Below, in pieces: positions 35,185 through 46,843 of a stretch of DNA of 64,000 nucleotides. Both the position numbers and the translations under genes were made by a program. The notes below the pieces were generated by a model, which did not search any database, was not told where the DNA came from, and saw only the letters and a program-made list of their open reading frames with translations. Numbering within the stretch: position 1 is the first letter of the stretch; each line of letters starts with the position of its first letter. The stretch is taken from assembly GCA_000827205.1 (NCBI GenBank), contig KN832554.1, positions 1,486,345 through 1,550,344 of the forward strand, given 5' to 3'. This DNA comes from Plicaturopsis crispa FD-325 SS-3 (taxonomy: Eukaryota > Basidiomycota > Agaricomycetes > Amylocorticiales > Amylocorticiaceae).

Positions 35185-38100
35185 ATGCCGCCACCGAGTC
35201 CGACAGCAGTCCCTTGGCACGACTGGAAGCTCGATTCGACCTTCGTGCAGTCCTTGAGTGCGTATGAAAGCGGTCATCCCGAAACCACCTTTGATAAGGT
35301 GATCGGGGCCATCCTCACTGCTGCCGACTATGGCAAGAGCTTTGAGAGCTACATTGTGAGTCCTCGTCGTGATGTCCATACTTGCATTTCAGTTGCTAAG
35401 CGCAGAAAAGCCGAATAGTCCATTTCCCGCACAGACGGTTGTGACCGCGATCATCAGTATTCTTACGGTGGGGAAGGTATGCCAATGTATTCTGACTGGA
35501 ACGTATCCGTATATTCTTATGAGGGCCACGCAGGAAATCAAATCTGCACGGGGTAACGCGGTAGCGCTCGCCAAAGAGATAGCAGAGTGGATCGAGAACA
35601 TCATCAAGACATTCCAAAATCATGGACCTGGCGTGTTTACGACCGAGGTATGGGACCATCTTCAAAAAAAACGGTTCGCATTCTGCATGAGTTGAAACTA
35701 TATGATTGTGACGCTGATTATATTTCCAGGGACCTCGTCATTGAAATCTTTGACTGGGCGCACACGAGAATGGTTGGCCCATAAACCTCATTCCGCGGCT
35801 TTTACTTCGCCTGACTTGTGCACACATAGACTGAACGAGGTCTCAAAAGAATCACCCACGGGCTGAAAGTCAAGGACGAGATCCAGGAGTTTAAACAAAA
35901 GTTTGCCAAGGCCCGGGACGATTTTATGGTGAGGGCTCTTGAGCCGAATCCCTTGAACTAGAAATGACAAATCCCTTGTAGGAAGTCTCTGTGGTGACAT
36001 TAACGCAGGCAGCAGAAGCCCAGCTCGACCTAGTTGGTGAAGTAAAGGCTATGCTCGAAAAACGCGAGGAGAAGGATATGGCTAAGGAAAGCCGCGACCA
36101 ACTTCGCGGCATGCTTAGTCGCCGCGTTGATTCACCTGCCTACCGTCCCGACCGACTGTGCCTTGAGGACACCCGTGTCGATATTTTTGACGACCTCGCA
36201 CGATGGTACCTTGACTTAGCACCCGAATCCCCCAGGCTGTACTGGATCACCGGAATCCCTGGATGTGGAAAAAGCAGCATCGTTTCCTCGTTCACCCAAG
36301 CGCTTTCGGATACTGGAAAAGTATGGGCGGAATATCGCTTTGACAGACAAGTCGCGGCGACCACCAGCGCAGACGTACTGTTCCCCTCCCTCGCCTCTCA
36401 GTTTGCCGACCCGAGACATCCGCCGTCGATCGCGGAAGCCATTCTCAAGTCCTTCCAGAACCAGCCCTCGCTAGCGAATGGATTGAGTCCCGCTCAGGCT
36501 GAGAAACTATTCACGCAGCCACTTCAGTCAATCGCTGCCTTGGACAGCACCTCTCCCGTCATTCTCGTCATAGATGCCCTCGACGAATGCGCCGTGGCTC
36601 GTCGTAAGGACCTGGCGCGCCTTTTATCGAAGGCAATTGGTCAACTCCCTGTCAACGTCAAGATTGTTATCTCCAGCCGACCGGAGGACGACATTGTCCT
36701 CGCATTCCGGCCTCTCCTGAGCCAGGGTCGTGCAAAGATGCTAAATCTTGACACGGAAAGTGCATCGTCGATCCACGATGTTCGCGTTTTTGTTGAGCAT
36801 CGGTTCAAGGAAATCAGAGACGAATACAACGAATGGAGAGACGAATCCGAGGCGCTGGATCCTGAGTGGCCGGGCTCACAACGTATAGATGAACTGTGTG
36901 CAAGAGCGTCAGGTTTGTTCGTGTGGGCAAAGACCGCCCTCGGTACGTCAGACCGCTTTATCTCTACCCGGTTCATATGCTCATCCATTCACAGCATTTG
37001 TTGCGGATGAACTCGAGATACACGGAGAGCAACGTATTGCACATGTGTTCGATATTCTTCTCACAGAATCCATGGGCGATATCGATCAGCTTTATCTTAC
37101 GGTTCTCCAGCAAGCATACAATAATCCGAGGTTTCTTGCCTCCGACTTTGAGGTGTTCCGCAAATTCATGGGAGCGGTAGTGCTGCTCGTAGAACCCCTT
37201 CCCCGCGGTGAGCTCAAAAAGTTTCTTGACCTTCGCGTCACACAGGGTACAAGGGAAGAGATCCCGGATTTCGTCCCCCTCTTCGCTCGGCTACGATCTA
37301 TCCTTGCCCCTGCAGTCACAACCATCACCGATGACACCAAACCAAACCTCCATAAGAGCTTTGTCGACTTCATAACCGATGCTAGCCGCTGCACGGACGC
37401 GAGGTTTTGTATCGACGCCGGAATCACCCATGAACACCTCAGCCTATGCTCCCTCCGTATTCTCAATACATTGCGGCGTAATCCCTGCAGCCTCGAGGAC
37501 GTGACTAAATACAACTCTGAATTTCCGGACCTTCAGGATCGTATCAGAGTGGCCATTCCTCCGCACATGCGATATGCGTGTGTTTCTTGGTCTATTCATC
37601 TTGCCGACAGGTACGACGGCCCACTAGTCGACGCCGTGGTGCAAGCTTTCCAGGTCTATTTATCGCGTCACCTTCTGAACTGGCTAGAGGTCATGAGCCT
37701 GCTACGGGTAGGCGGTCCAGGTTCCACCATTGTCGCTGAGATATTGTACCGTGCCTCAAGGTGGGCTAAGGTCAGTCTCAAAAGCGTGCCTTCCCATTTT
37801 TTCGAGCTGTACTGTTTGCTTAAAAACACTGTGTAGATTCATCCCATTCTGAAGAGCGATGACACTGCACAAGCGCTGCTATTCGACGCTATGCGCTTCG
37901 CTTACCACTTTCACAACGATCTGTCCTCGGCTGCCTCCCAACTCTATATCACGATGCTGCCTTGGTGCCCGACCAATTCACATATCTACGCCCAGTACAT
38001 GCCATATAACGACCCATGTGCCCGGCTTGTATCTGGCTCCCCATCATCGTGGTCTTCGGTCGAGCGTTGCATCTTCACTATCAGTGCGACGGCCATCACG

Positions 38101-39672
38101 TATTCTCCCGATGGCGCGTATCTTCTCATGGGCAACAACGATTGGGGGGAGCTCCAGCTGAGGCATGTAGTGTCGGGATGGACCCATACTGGGTGCTACT
38201 CATTTGGGCGGCACCGTGAGCCGCTGAAAGCTGTATCATTCTCTAGAGACGGCCGCAAGATCCTCACGCGCTCGCAAGGCCTGGTCTATATCTGGGAAAG
38301 CTCATCGTATACCTCGGTTTTCCAGCTGGCGAGCTATTCAGATCCCGACATACGGGATGCACGCCTGTCGTCCGACGGTCTCCGGGCATATATAGCACTC
38401 CGTGGACGGATCATCACGTTGGATTCGGCTGACGGTCGCGAGGTTGGTTCCTCTCAATACCCAGATGGTGGTATCTCGTCGGCAGTCTCTATCCATCCCG
38501 ACGAGCGTCATATTATACTCGGTACGTCTGACGGCGCAATCGAGTTCTACGATACAAAGGATGCTCGCCTGGAGTGGACGAGCAAACCTGAGGGCAAAGG
38601 TCGAATAGACCGGCTTTTGTTCTCCCCAGACGGATCGTTGTTTGCTGCCACACAAGGTGACTATTCAAGTTTGCATATATTCCACACTGCAACTGGCCAG
38701 CTGCGGACCTGTGTCGTCCGAGAGGAATCGTTTTTTCGTGGTCTTTCTTGGTCGCCCGACAACAGCCGTATAGCATTGGGAATGATCCTTGCCCGACCAG
38801 TTGACGCAAAGGTCCGTTCCAGCTGTGGCCTATGGGATCTCAGCTCCGAGCAGGAGCCTGTGGTGGACCCCGCGTGTACAGCAGCGCTGAGACAGTGGCC
38901 CCCTGACAATGAGGTCACGTCTTCAGCAATTTCGACGACCACGTTCTCCCCAGACGGCGAACAAATCCTTGCGGTAACGGACGATGGCTACATACAGTTC
39001 TGGGACTGCAGCATACTTCGAGGCGGTCTTGAGCTTCGTCATTTCGAGACCGCGAGAGACCGCGCCATGGAGACTCTGGCGAGGAACACCGTGTATAAGG
39101 ACTTCGCGGAACCAGTCTCTTTCTCCGACGACGATGAATGGGTGGTTGGTGTCCTCGGAAAGGCAAACGCAGTGAATGCGATCCCCTTCCTGCCGGTGAA
39201 GCCCCCAGAGATACTCTCGCAGAGCGTCCTGGTATACGAGGCGCGGACAGGCAGCCAGATTTTGCGATGCGAAATTCTTCCCCCGCAACCCAACTCTGTT
39301 GTCCATTTCACTCCCTCGAAGGAGCATTTTGTCTTGGTTGATTTCGACATTGGTCTCGGGCGTACATGGCATATCGGGACGGCCTCAGAAGTGTTCGACC
39401 GCGCTTCCGACGTCCAAGATCTGATAGACAAGCACCGTAGTGGTCAGGCTCCCTGCCAGCCCAGAAATCGTCGTCAGTTCTCGTGGGATATCGCCTACTC
39501 ATGGGTCTGCAGTGACGACGGGAGGAGACGTTTTCTGAAGGCCGACCACAGGAACAGGATCGACTATGATGATTTTGTGTGGAACAGGCGGGGAGATATG
39601 TGTGCTGGGATTAATCCTGCCACCGAACACATGCTCATAGTCGATTGTAGCAAGATACCGTCCGCGGAATAA
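35185..39672 (+). CDS. NACHT-WD40 STAND protein (fungal NLR-like)
   Basis: Signal-transduction NTPase with numerous domains, the architecture of fungal NLR-like receptors used in non-self recognition or programmed cell death. About 1,360 residues, seven introns. The N-terminal 250 residues (MPPPSPTAVPWHDWKLDSTF, FDKVIGAILTAADYGKSFES, GNAVALAKEIAEWIENIIKT) are helical and spread over five small exons; I cannot assign them to a named domain. The NACHT core has Walker A YWITGIPGCGKSSIVSSF, Walker B VILVIDALDEC and sensor-like VKIVISSRPEDD, then the helical part SQRIDELCARASGLFVWAKT. From about 38090, degenerate WD repeats read ITYSPDGAYLLMG, VSFSRDGRKILTR, VSIHPDERHIILGTSDG, LLFSPDGSLFAAT, LSWSPDNSRIALGM and TTFSPDGEQILAVTDDGYIQ. 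The repeats are divergent, unlike the near-identical ones of fast-evolving NLRs. The gene looks intact. Confidence 0.88.
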
Positions 39673-39902
39673 AATGCAACATGCTCGATGGACACTTGTC
39701 TGGAAATATCGGTGCCGGAAGCTCTGTTAAATGCATCGCAAGCTTGGTATGCTTACCTAGGACTCTGCTCGAATGTAAAAGCGCATTCCTAATCGTCACA
39801 CACATATCATGAGGCATGGAAAGCATAGGCATAAACCTAGATGGGTCCTTTTGATGTGATCCCGATCGACATGAAAGTGAATAGACCATGCAAAAAGTAC
39901 AT

Positions 39903-40992
39903 CTACTCGTCGTCCTCGTCGTCCTCCTCCGCAGCCTTGCCCGCGTGGAAAGCCGCAATCTTCTTCTCGATGTTGGCTTTGCGCTCGGCGTGCGTGAGCT
40001 TGGGCGTGCGGAACTTCAAGCTCTCCGCTTTCCAGTCTGTCGACTTCTCCGTGGGCTTGAAGGTGGGGTCCTCACGGATCGCAGCGTATGCGTTGGTATA
40101 GATCTCCTCCATGTCCTCCGAGCCGATGCCATCAGCGAGGTAAGAAGCGAACTGCTTCTTGAACCTGGCGATGCATCATCAGTATTTGGCAAAATTGGAG
40201 AGACGTAATCCGTACCGCTCGTCATCTTCCTCCTCCAAGCTCTCCATGTACTCTGCGACGTGACCGCCGTAGATGTACTTCTTCAACACCTCGGCATCGA
40301 GCTCCTTGCTTTCTGGGTCGTAACCGGGGAAGCGCTTATCGGAGTGAGGAATGAAGATTCCACCGTCACTGGCACCTTTCAGGGCACCAAATACACGGGA
40401 GCCAGTCGATGTGCGCTTCAAGCCGACATCGAGGTAGGCCTTGAAGGGCCGGGGAGCATCTTCTTCGTCAAGCGCCTCCGTCAACGTAAGAGTACCATCA
40501 GGCTCAGCAACACCCTCATACTTGTCTGCAAGTCCGAGCTTCGTCAACGCGCGACGAGCAACAAGGAGACCGGTAGCATATGCTGTATGGGAGACGCAGT
40601 TTAGGCATAGTTCACATGGAGGTGTGCTTCATCTAAACGTACCTGCTGCCCAGTTGGTGAGACCATGGTTGATGCCGTATCTCGGTAATTCGCGCGATCG
40701 TGCGGCAGTGAGGACGAAGTCTCCCTGCAGGCGGGCGTAGATGATCTGGCAAATGACCTCCTTGTTCGTGAAGCGGACGACCAGGCGGTATTTGGGGGCG
40801 TTGTACTTGTTCTTCGCTTGGGTGATGAGCCGCTTGCGGGCGTAGTCTATGCGTTGCACGTTTAGCTAGCGTCCTGAGGCGAATGCAAAGGGTCTCTCTC
40901 TCACAGTCGGTCTTTCCTTCTCTCCGGCGACGGTATTTCACCTGGAAACGCGAGAAGTAGGCGTCGGATTTGACCTTTTTGACGAACGGCAT
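39903..40992 (-). CDS. RPL5: 60S ribosomal protein L5 (uL18)
   Basis: Binds 5S rRNA and forms the 5S RNP of the large subunit. Starts [20 protein letters not shown] and [10 protein letters not shown]. After an intron come [40 protein letters not shown] and [18 protein letters not shown]. The next exons give [60 protein letters not shown] and [20 protein letters not shown]. The last exon gives [20 protein letters not shown] and [20 protein letters not shown], and ends in an acidic tail EEDDEDDE. Four exons, about 300 residues, as usual for the family. The inner ATG (MPFVKK) was preferred over the one three codons upstream because fungal RPL5 proteins begin MPFVK. Convergent with the NLR gene and divergent from the RBM42-like gene. 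Confidence 0.95.
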
Positions 40993-41349
40993 CTGAGGCA
41001 ATGGTCAATCAGTACAAGCAAGACATAGACACATCCGGTGCTGCCAGTGTCCATCCATCCCATTGCTGGTTGAATCCAACGGAAACGACGGCATAGACAG
41101 ATGCCATGGACACCGTACGGGCATTCCGTATGTTATAATAGAGAAACATACCTTGAGGGGGGGGCTTGAGGACGGAGGGTACGGTGAGCTCTAGCTGTTG
41201 ACCGACGCTGGGCGAATATTATTTCGGCAGCATTTCGGCTGTTCCCGAATTCCGACACAAGTCGCCGCCACCCTCCGCACCGCGTCTTGACCACGAACCA
41301 CGACTTGGTGTTTTACCCAGCTTTCTTTTCAAACCCTTACGCGCTCGCA
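40993..41349. other. Divergent intergenic region (RPL5 / RBM42-like)
   Basis: About 360 bp between divergent ATGs. A G-run lies near 41157-41164 and a pyrimidine-rich segment near 41260-41340 precedes the plus-strand start. Likely both promoters; no gene seen. Confidence 0.35.
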
Positions 41350-42179
41350 ATGGATCCCTATTCGTCGCAGAACTACTATGGCCAGTATAGCGGTCAACAA
41401 CAACAAGGGTCGTCTTACGATATCAACCCGTATCACCAGCCTTATCAGGGGCCTACGTACCCTATCCCAGGAGCATCTACTTCGACGCATAGCGCCCCCG
41501 TTCCCTCCAACGCCTACGAGTACGATGTCGGCATTCTCGCGCAGCAGAGTGTGTACGTTCCGGGAGCCATGATCGATAAGCGTGGCGGAGCAGGCGGGAA
41601 GGTTGCCAAAGGTGGCAAGAGGACGACCGTCCTGCGCAAAGGTGCAGGGAAGGTCTGGGAGGATCAAACGCTACTCGAATGGAACCCTGGTATGTGTCCC
41701 TCCCTCTTCGTTGTGTGGCAATTCTAACTCTGCTCATAGCTTGGTTCCGTCTCTTCGTCGGCGATCTGAGCAACGATGTTTCTGATGATGTATTGTCTAA
41801 TGCTTTCAACAAGTACACCTCATTCCAGAAGGCTAGAGTCATTCGCGACAGGCTCAGTCAAAAGGTACGCTATCGCATTTTTATACGTGCTTGTGAGATG
41901 ACCAGTACTCAACGATTGTCTCAGGCAAAATACGGGTTTGTTGCGTTCTCCGACCCCGAGGACTTTTTGAAAGCATGGAAGGAAATGGATGGTACGTTAG
42001 AAGTTCTTGTTTACTACCCTATACGTTATCTTATTATCTCCCTAGGAAAATACGTGGGCAATCGCCCCGTTAAGCTGAAGAAAGCCGACGATAGCGCCAT
42101 TCGCCCAGTGGAAATCGGGCACCGTAAAGCTAAGAAGCTTGAGGCCGACTTGAAGAAAAACAGGCACAGGCCCTACTAA
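41350..42179 (+). CDS. RBM42-like RNA-binding protein with one RRM
   Basis: Nuclear RNA-binding protein related to human RBM42, whose family is tied to pre-mRNA splicing and hnRNP complexes. Four exons. The N-terminus is Tyr/Gln/Ser-rich and disordered (MDPYSSQNYYGQYSGQQQQG), then a Gly/Lys-rich stretch. The hallmark segment KVWEDQTLLEWNP leads straight into the RRM: AWFRLFVGDLSNDVSDDVLS, NAFNKYTSFQKARVIRDRLS, KAKYGFVAFSDPEDFLKAWK and EMDGKYVGNRPVKLKKAD. RNP2 (LFVGDL) and RNP1 (KYGFVAFS) are both present. KVWEDxTLLEW plus GKYVGxRPxKLxK at the end of the RRM is specific to RBM42 relatives. The basic tail HRKAKKLEADLKKNRHRPY ends the protein. Confidence 0.88.
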
Positions 42180-42685
42180 GTTACATGCTGCGCAGGTTCA
42201 CCTCACTCTTAGCGGGGACAGTTGAGCAACAGAACAGTGTATGTTATACCATTCCTCATTATGCAACGGGTTTTCTCACCTACCACTTTGCGAGACGTCT
42301 TTTTGAATACAAATATGTTTACTCTTGGTCAGTGTGCCCTTTCATCCAGTATCTTTGCGTACATGCTAGCCAACGGCATCTACAGCAAACGTTACCGGGT
42401 GATCTATCCTACATGTATGTTGTTGTCCCCTTTCCGCGCGTACTTGTGCGTACTACCCATCAAATAGCAAAGTAAATCTTATCCTTCCGGTTTGACATCG
42501 TCAGCGTTTCATCTTTACCACTCGAGCCGCCAGGTATGTATGCCCTCGCCCTCGTATTTTGTTGTGAGACGATGTCAAGACTGTGTCGTAAATATCGGCG
42601 ATCGGCGACCGGAAGTTCTGCGGCTGTGAACACTGTCCTTTACTGCGTACATACCTTGCAATCCTTCTGACTTGACACTTTCAAC
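42180..42685. other. Intergenic, verprolin upstream region
   Basis: About 505 bp between two plus-strand genes, AT-rich in the first half (3' UTR of the RBM42-like gene). The right half should contain the verprolin promoter. No supported gene. Confidence 0.35.
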
Positions 42686-44135
42686 ATGGCGTCCAGCGCG
42701 CTCCTAGAGCAGATCCAGGCCGGGAAGAAACTGAAGAAGGCAACTACAATTGATAAAAGTGCGCCAGCTATCGAAAAGCCCAAGGGAGGCGGAGGTGGAG
42801 GAGGCATGGGAGCGAGACCTGGCGGCGGCGGAGGCGCAGCATCCAATGGTTCGGCCATGGCACCTGGGGCAGGAGGAGCTCCTCAGCTTGGAGGTCTGTT
42901 CGCGGGCGGAATGCCCAAGCTGAAGCCTGCTGGACAGAATAATCTGGGTATGTTTTGTGCGACATTGATACTGGCATTCTACACCGAGTTCACCTTTGTT
43001 TGCCAGCTAAAGCACCGGCGCTCGGGAAACCGCCCTCAATTCCAAAGCGCGATGCGCCGTCTACCCCAGCTGCCCCTCCGCCGCCTAGTAGGTCTGCACC
43101 GCCAAAACCTACCGCTCCTGCTCCCCCTGCGCCTCCGAGCAGACCTGTGCCGAGGCAGACGCCTTCACCTGCACCTCCCAGCAGACCTCCTCCTGCGCCA
43201 GCACCTCCAGCCCCGCCAGGTCGGCTGGTGCCATCACCCGCTCCTCCAAGTCGGGCCACGCCGTCACCTACGCCTCCCAGTCGTCCCGTGCCATCACCTG
43301 CACCACCCGCTCCTCCAGCTCGAGCAGCCCCGAGTTTGCCATCGAGGGCGACACCAGCCCCGCCTGCTCCCCCTCGGAGGCCGCCACCTGCCGTTGAGCA
43401 GCAAAAGCCCCCCTCACCGCCTGCGCGCTCCGCGCCCCCCATTCCAGCTCGGAGCACATCCCCACCGGCTCGGCCTACCTCTTCTGCCATGTCGCGACCC
43501 GTGCCTGCGATCCCACCACGAAACAGCACTCTATCGCATGGTTCTTCACCTGGTCGGAAAGTTCCCCCACCTCCAACGACTCCGGGAAGAGCTCCTCCGC
43601 CCCCGCCCGCCCGACCAGCGAGTACTGCTGGGTCTGTAAGAGCGGTGCCGGCCCCGCCGCCTCGGAAAAGCCAGAATGGACCGCCACCGCCTCCCGCGCG
43701 TGTGCGTGCCCTTTCGGAGGCTGAGCCCCCAGCTGCACCCCCTCCACCACCGGGTCCCTCGCCAGCACGTCATCAGAGTTTGGCTCCGCCCCCACCACCA
43801 GGGCCGTCTCCCGCACGGAGTAGAACGCTGTCGGCTGTTAATCCTGGCTCTGCCCCGGTCCTGCCTTCGAGCAGAAGGACACCATCCATTGGCAATATCA
43901 ATGGTCTTGCGGATGCTACACCACCCGCACCGCGTCGTAAGAGTAAGTCCTGAGCATGATAAGAAACTTAAGGCACTAACTCATGTGCACTGTAGTACCC
44001 AGTCCTCCTCCCAATGCAGGGACGCGTACATTCCCTGTTACAGATTTCCCACCACCACGTAGCTTCAAGCCAGGAATGAAACAATATAGCAGCGGCCGTT
44101 CACGCGGATCTGACTTTGACCTAGGAACGCTGTAA
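42686..44135 (+). CDS. VRP1: Verprolin / WIP-family actin regulator
   Basis: Cytoplasmic scaffold that binds monomeric actin and the WASP homologue Las17 in actin patches and endocytosis. Three exons, about 440 residues. The first exon holds a WH2 motif right at the start: MASSALLEQIQAGKKLKKAT, where LLxQIxxGxxLKK is the actin-binding signature. A Gly-rich run follows (PKGGGGGGGMGARPGGGGG). The central exon is mostly proline with Ala/Ser/Arg (runs like PPAPPSRPVPRQTPSPAPPS), giving many SH3 and profilin-type ligands. The last exon carries RTFPVTDFPPPRSFKPGMK, which resembles the WASP WH1-binding segment of WIP, and ends GRSRGSDFDLGTL. The opposite strand of the central exon gives a long Gly/Ala frame that is only a shadow of the proline codons. 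Confidence 0.9.
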
Positions 44136-44267
44136 TACCTTACGAATCGACTCTAATAAACGTCCAGCCTTGCTCCAGCCCAACTTGTCTGCGTGATTAG
44201 GAAATTGTAGAGATGTAAATGTAGACACCGAGCAAACACCGGCCGCCACAAAGTCGGGCAAACAAGC

Positions 44268-44343
44268 GACGTGTCACTTGAACGCGAGCATTTATAAGGC
44301 TGGGAAGGTATCTCTCTCGCTTTAACCACCACCACCCAGCGCT
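44268..44343 (+). promoter_or_regulatory. PDI core promoter: TATA box and possible UPR element
   Basis: TTTATAAGG at 44291-44299 is a good TATA box about 45-50 bp before the PDI start codon. Upstream, GACGTGTCAC at 44268-44277 contains ACGTGTC, which matches the yeast Hac1 UPRE-2 core. PDI genes are classic targets of the unfolded protein response, which supports the reading, but a short motif match can arise by chance. Confidence 0.45.
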
Positions 44344-46119
44344 ATGCGTTTCTCCACTTTCGCTTCGTCGGCGTCGGCGCTCGCCCTTGCCACTCTCGTT
44401 GCAGCAGACGCCGCCTCGGACGTCCTCAGCTTGACTGCGTCGACATTCGATTCGTCGGTCAAGTCGGAGCCTCTCATTCTCGTGGAGTTCTTCGCTCCTT
44501 GGTCAGTACATTCGTTTGCTGTAGCGCCCAAACAGTGACTGACCCAGGCTACAGGTGTGGTCACTGCAAAGCGCTTGCCCCCAATTACGAAGAGGCCGCA
44601 ACCGTTCTGAAGGACCGCAAGATCAAGCTTGCCAAGGTCGACTGCGTGGAGGAGGCAGACCTGTGCCAGGCGCACGGTGTGCAGGGATACCCGTGAGTCG
44701 TGGTGGTCGTATAGTTTTCGTAGGTACGGTCGCTTACCGTCCTCCCCAGTACTTTGAAGGTGTTCCGTGATGGCGAGTCCGCAGATTACACTGGCCCCCG
44801 GAAGGCGGACGGCATCATAAGTTACATGATCAAGTATGTGATACCCTCGACTTGATCGTCATGGGGCATGTAGCTTACGGATTTGCAGACAATCTCTTCC
44901 CGCTGTCTCTGAGGTAACTCTAGACAACCTCACCGAATTCTCCACAGCGGACAAGATCGTTGCCCTCGCCTTCGTCGCCTCGCCCACTGATGCCCCTGCA
45001 CCCGAATTCAGCGCAACAGCCGAGAAACACCGCGACGACTTCCTCTTCGGCTTGACCTCGGACCCCGCAGCGATCACCGCCGCAGGTGTCACGCCCCCTG
45101 CCATCGTCCTCTACCGCGCCTTCGACGAGCCTCGCATCGAGTACCCTTACCCCGTGCCCGCTGCCACCGTCTCTGACATCGAAGACTGGATCCGCGAGCT
45201 CTCCGTTCCCCTCCTCGACGAGGTCAGCGGCGAGAACTACGCCACCTACGCGCAGAGCGAGAAGCCGCTCGCGTACCTCTTCCTCGACCCTGCCGACGAA
45301 AACAAGCAGCAGCACATCGACGCGCTGAAGCCGGTCGCGTCGCTCTACAAGAACAAGGTCAACTTTGTGTGGATCGACGCCGTCAAGTTTGGCGGCCACG
45401 CTACCGCACTGAACCTGCAGGAGCCCAAGTGGCCAAGCTTTGTCATCCAGGACTTGAAGCAGCAGCTCAAGTACCCCTTCGACCAGAGCCTTGAAGTCAC
45501 CCCTGAGGCAATTAAGGACATGGTCGGGCTCTTCGTTGAGGGCAAGCTTGAGCCTCAGCTCAAGAGCCAGCCGATCCCTGCGAGCCAGGACGAGAGCGTT
45601 TTTACTCTCGTTGGCAAGCAGTTCGAGGAGGTCGTGTTCGATGACTCCAAGGACGTCTTCGTCGAATTCTACGCTTCCTGGTATGTGCATACGAGCAAAC
45701 AATATTTTCTGAGCATTCACTGACGCGTACTTTGTTAGGTGCGGCCACTGCAAGCGCTTGAAGCCCATCTGGGATTCTCTCGGTGACAAGTTCGTCGATG
45801 TCAAGGACCGCCTTCTCATGTAAGCGCAACTTTCCCCATTGATTCTAAGCTCAAGCTGACCATGAATCTCAGCGCCAAAATGGAGGCACAAGAGAATGAT
45901 CTCCCTGCCTCAGTCCCCTTCCGCGTCAGCGGCTTCCCCACGATCAAATTCAAGCCCGCGGGCGGCCGCGAGTTCCTCGACTACGACGGCGACAGGTCAT
46001 TGGAGAGCCTCGTCGCGTTCGTGGAGGAGCACGCTAAAAACTCGCTCGAGCCGAAGCCCAAGTCCGCCCCCTCGAACGAAAGCACTTCGGAGCACGAGGA
46101 GATTCACGATGAGCTCTAG
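44344..46119 (+). CDS. PDI1: Protein disulfide isomerase (ER, HDEL)
   Basis: ER-lumen oxidoreductase forming and shuffling disulfide bonds. Signal peptide [20 protein letters not shown], then domain a with [20 protein letters not shown] and [20 protein letters not shown]. The b and b' domains run through the long exon from about 44890 (for example [20 protein letters not shown]). Domain a' has [18 protein letters not shown] and [19 protein letters not shown]. The C-terminus is acidic and ends IHDEL, i.e. the HDEL retention signal. Length of about 500 residues and the a-b-b'-a' order are standard. About five introns. Notably, the Trp codon of both WCGHC active sites is split by an intron at the same place (TG|G). 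Promoter elements are listed separately. Confidence 0.96.
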
Positions 46120-46843
46120 GCATAATATGATGCATTGACGTTGGGTTAAGTTACTTGCGTGTACTTGTCTATTAGGTATCATCCCATATACATTTCTTAT
46201 CAAGAACTGGCTAAGCGGAAGTGGCGGCGGCGGCGCCTTTCGTATTTTGACCGTGCACTGTGCACTCCCAATGAGTTGCCCTCAAATGTTGACACTGTGT
46301 ATTTGACTTCCAACTATCAATAACCCTGAGAGGCTACAGCCACTAATTAACTGCAAGTTCCCCTTGTGTAAGCTTCTCGGTATTCATCGTATTTGACTAG
46401 CCAGATAGTATGCGCATGCAAGCAAGATTGATATTAATTGAGGATCGTACACCTCCTACTCAACTCCTAAGATCCTACTCCTTACATTACTGGACAGCTA
46501 ATTACTACATACCACACTGGTATCGTACCGCGGAACACTGCGTCCGAGTTGGCATCGTAGAAGTATTGGAAGGTCGCAAGCTATTAGACACCGGTGCACC
46601 GAAAAGAGGTCCAATGAAGACCCGAGTCAAATGGACATACAAGCGGCAATGATTGTCTCCCCGTCATCCTGTGTTTGTCCTGTGTCGTGCACAGGCCGCT
46701 CCGCTAGCAGGTAGCCGTCTCGGAGGTAGCTCAAGCAGTCTCTGCCGGGGCTCGAGAAGGGGGACGGATGCCCGAGGGGATCGATAAAACCTGGCATAGA
46801 ACGCCGGCGTACAGTCGGGAGTCCGGTCGGACAAGGGGATAAC
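46120..46843. other. Convergent intergenic region (PDI / rhodopsin-like gene)
   Basis: About 720 bp between two 3' ends. An open frame of 80 codons at 46410-46652 (plus) has no domain features or splice support and I do not call it a gene. No repeat or RNA gene recognised. Confidence 0.4.

Noticed and set aside
42990-43529. Minus-strand Gly/Ala-rich frame of 179 codons
   Set aside because: Mirror image of the proline codons of verprolin; not a glycine-rich protein gene.
44920-45891. Minus-strand frame of 323 codons
   Set aside because: Antisense to PDI exons b, b' and a'; it exists because of the strong codon bias of a highly expressed gene.
46410-46652. Plus-strand frame of 80 codons after PDI
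   Set aside because: Isolated short frame in a convergent 3' region with no family or conservation signal visible.
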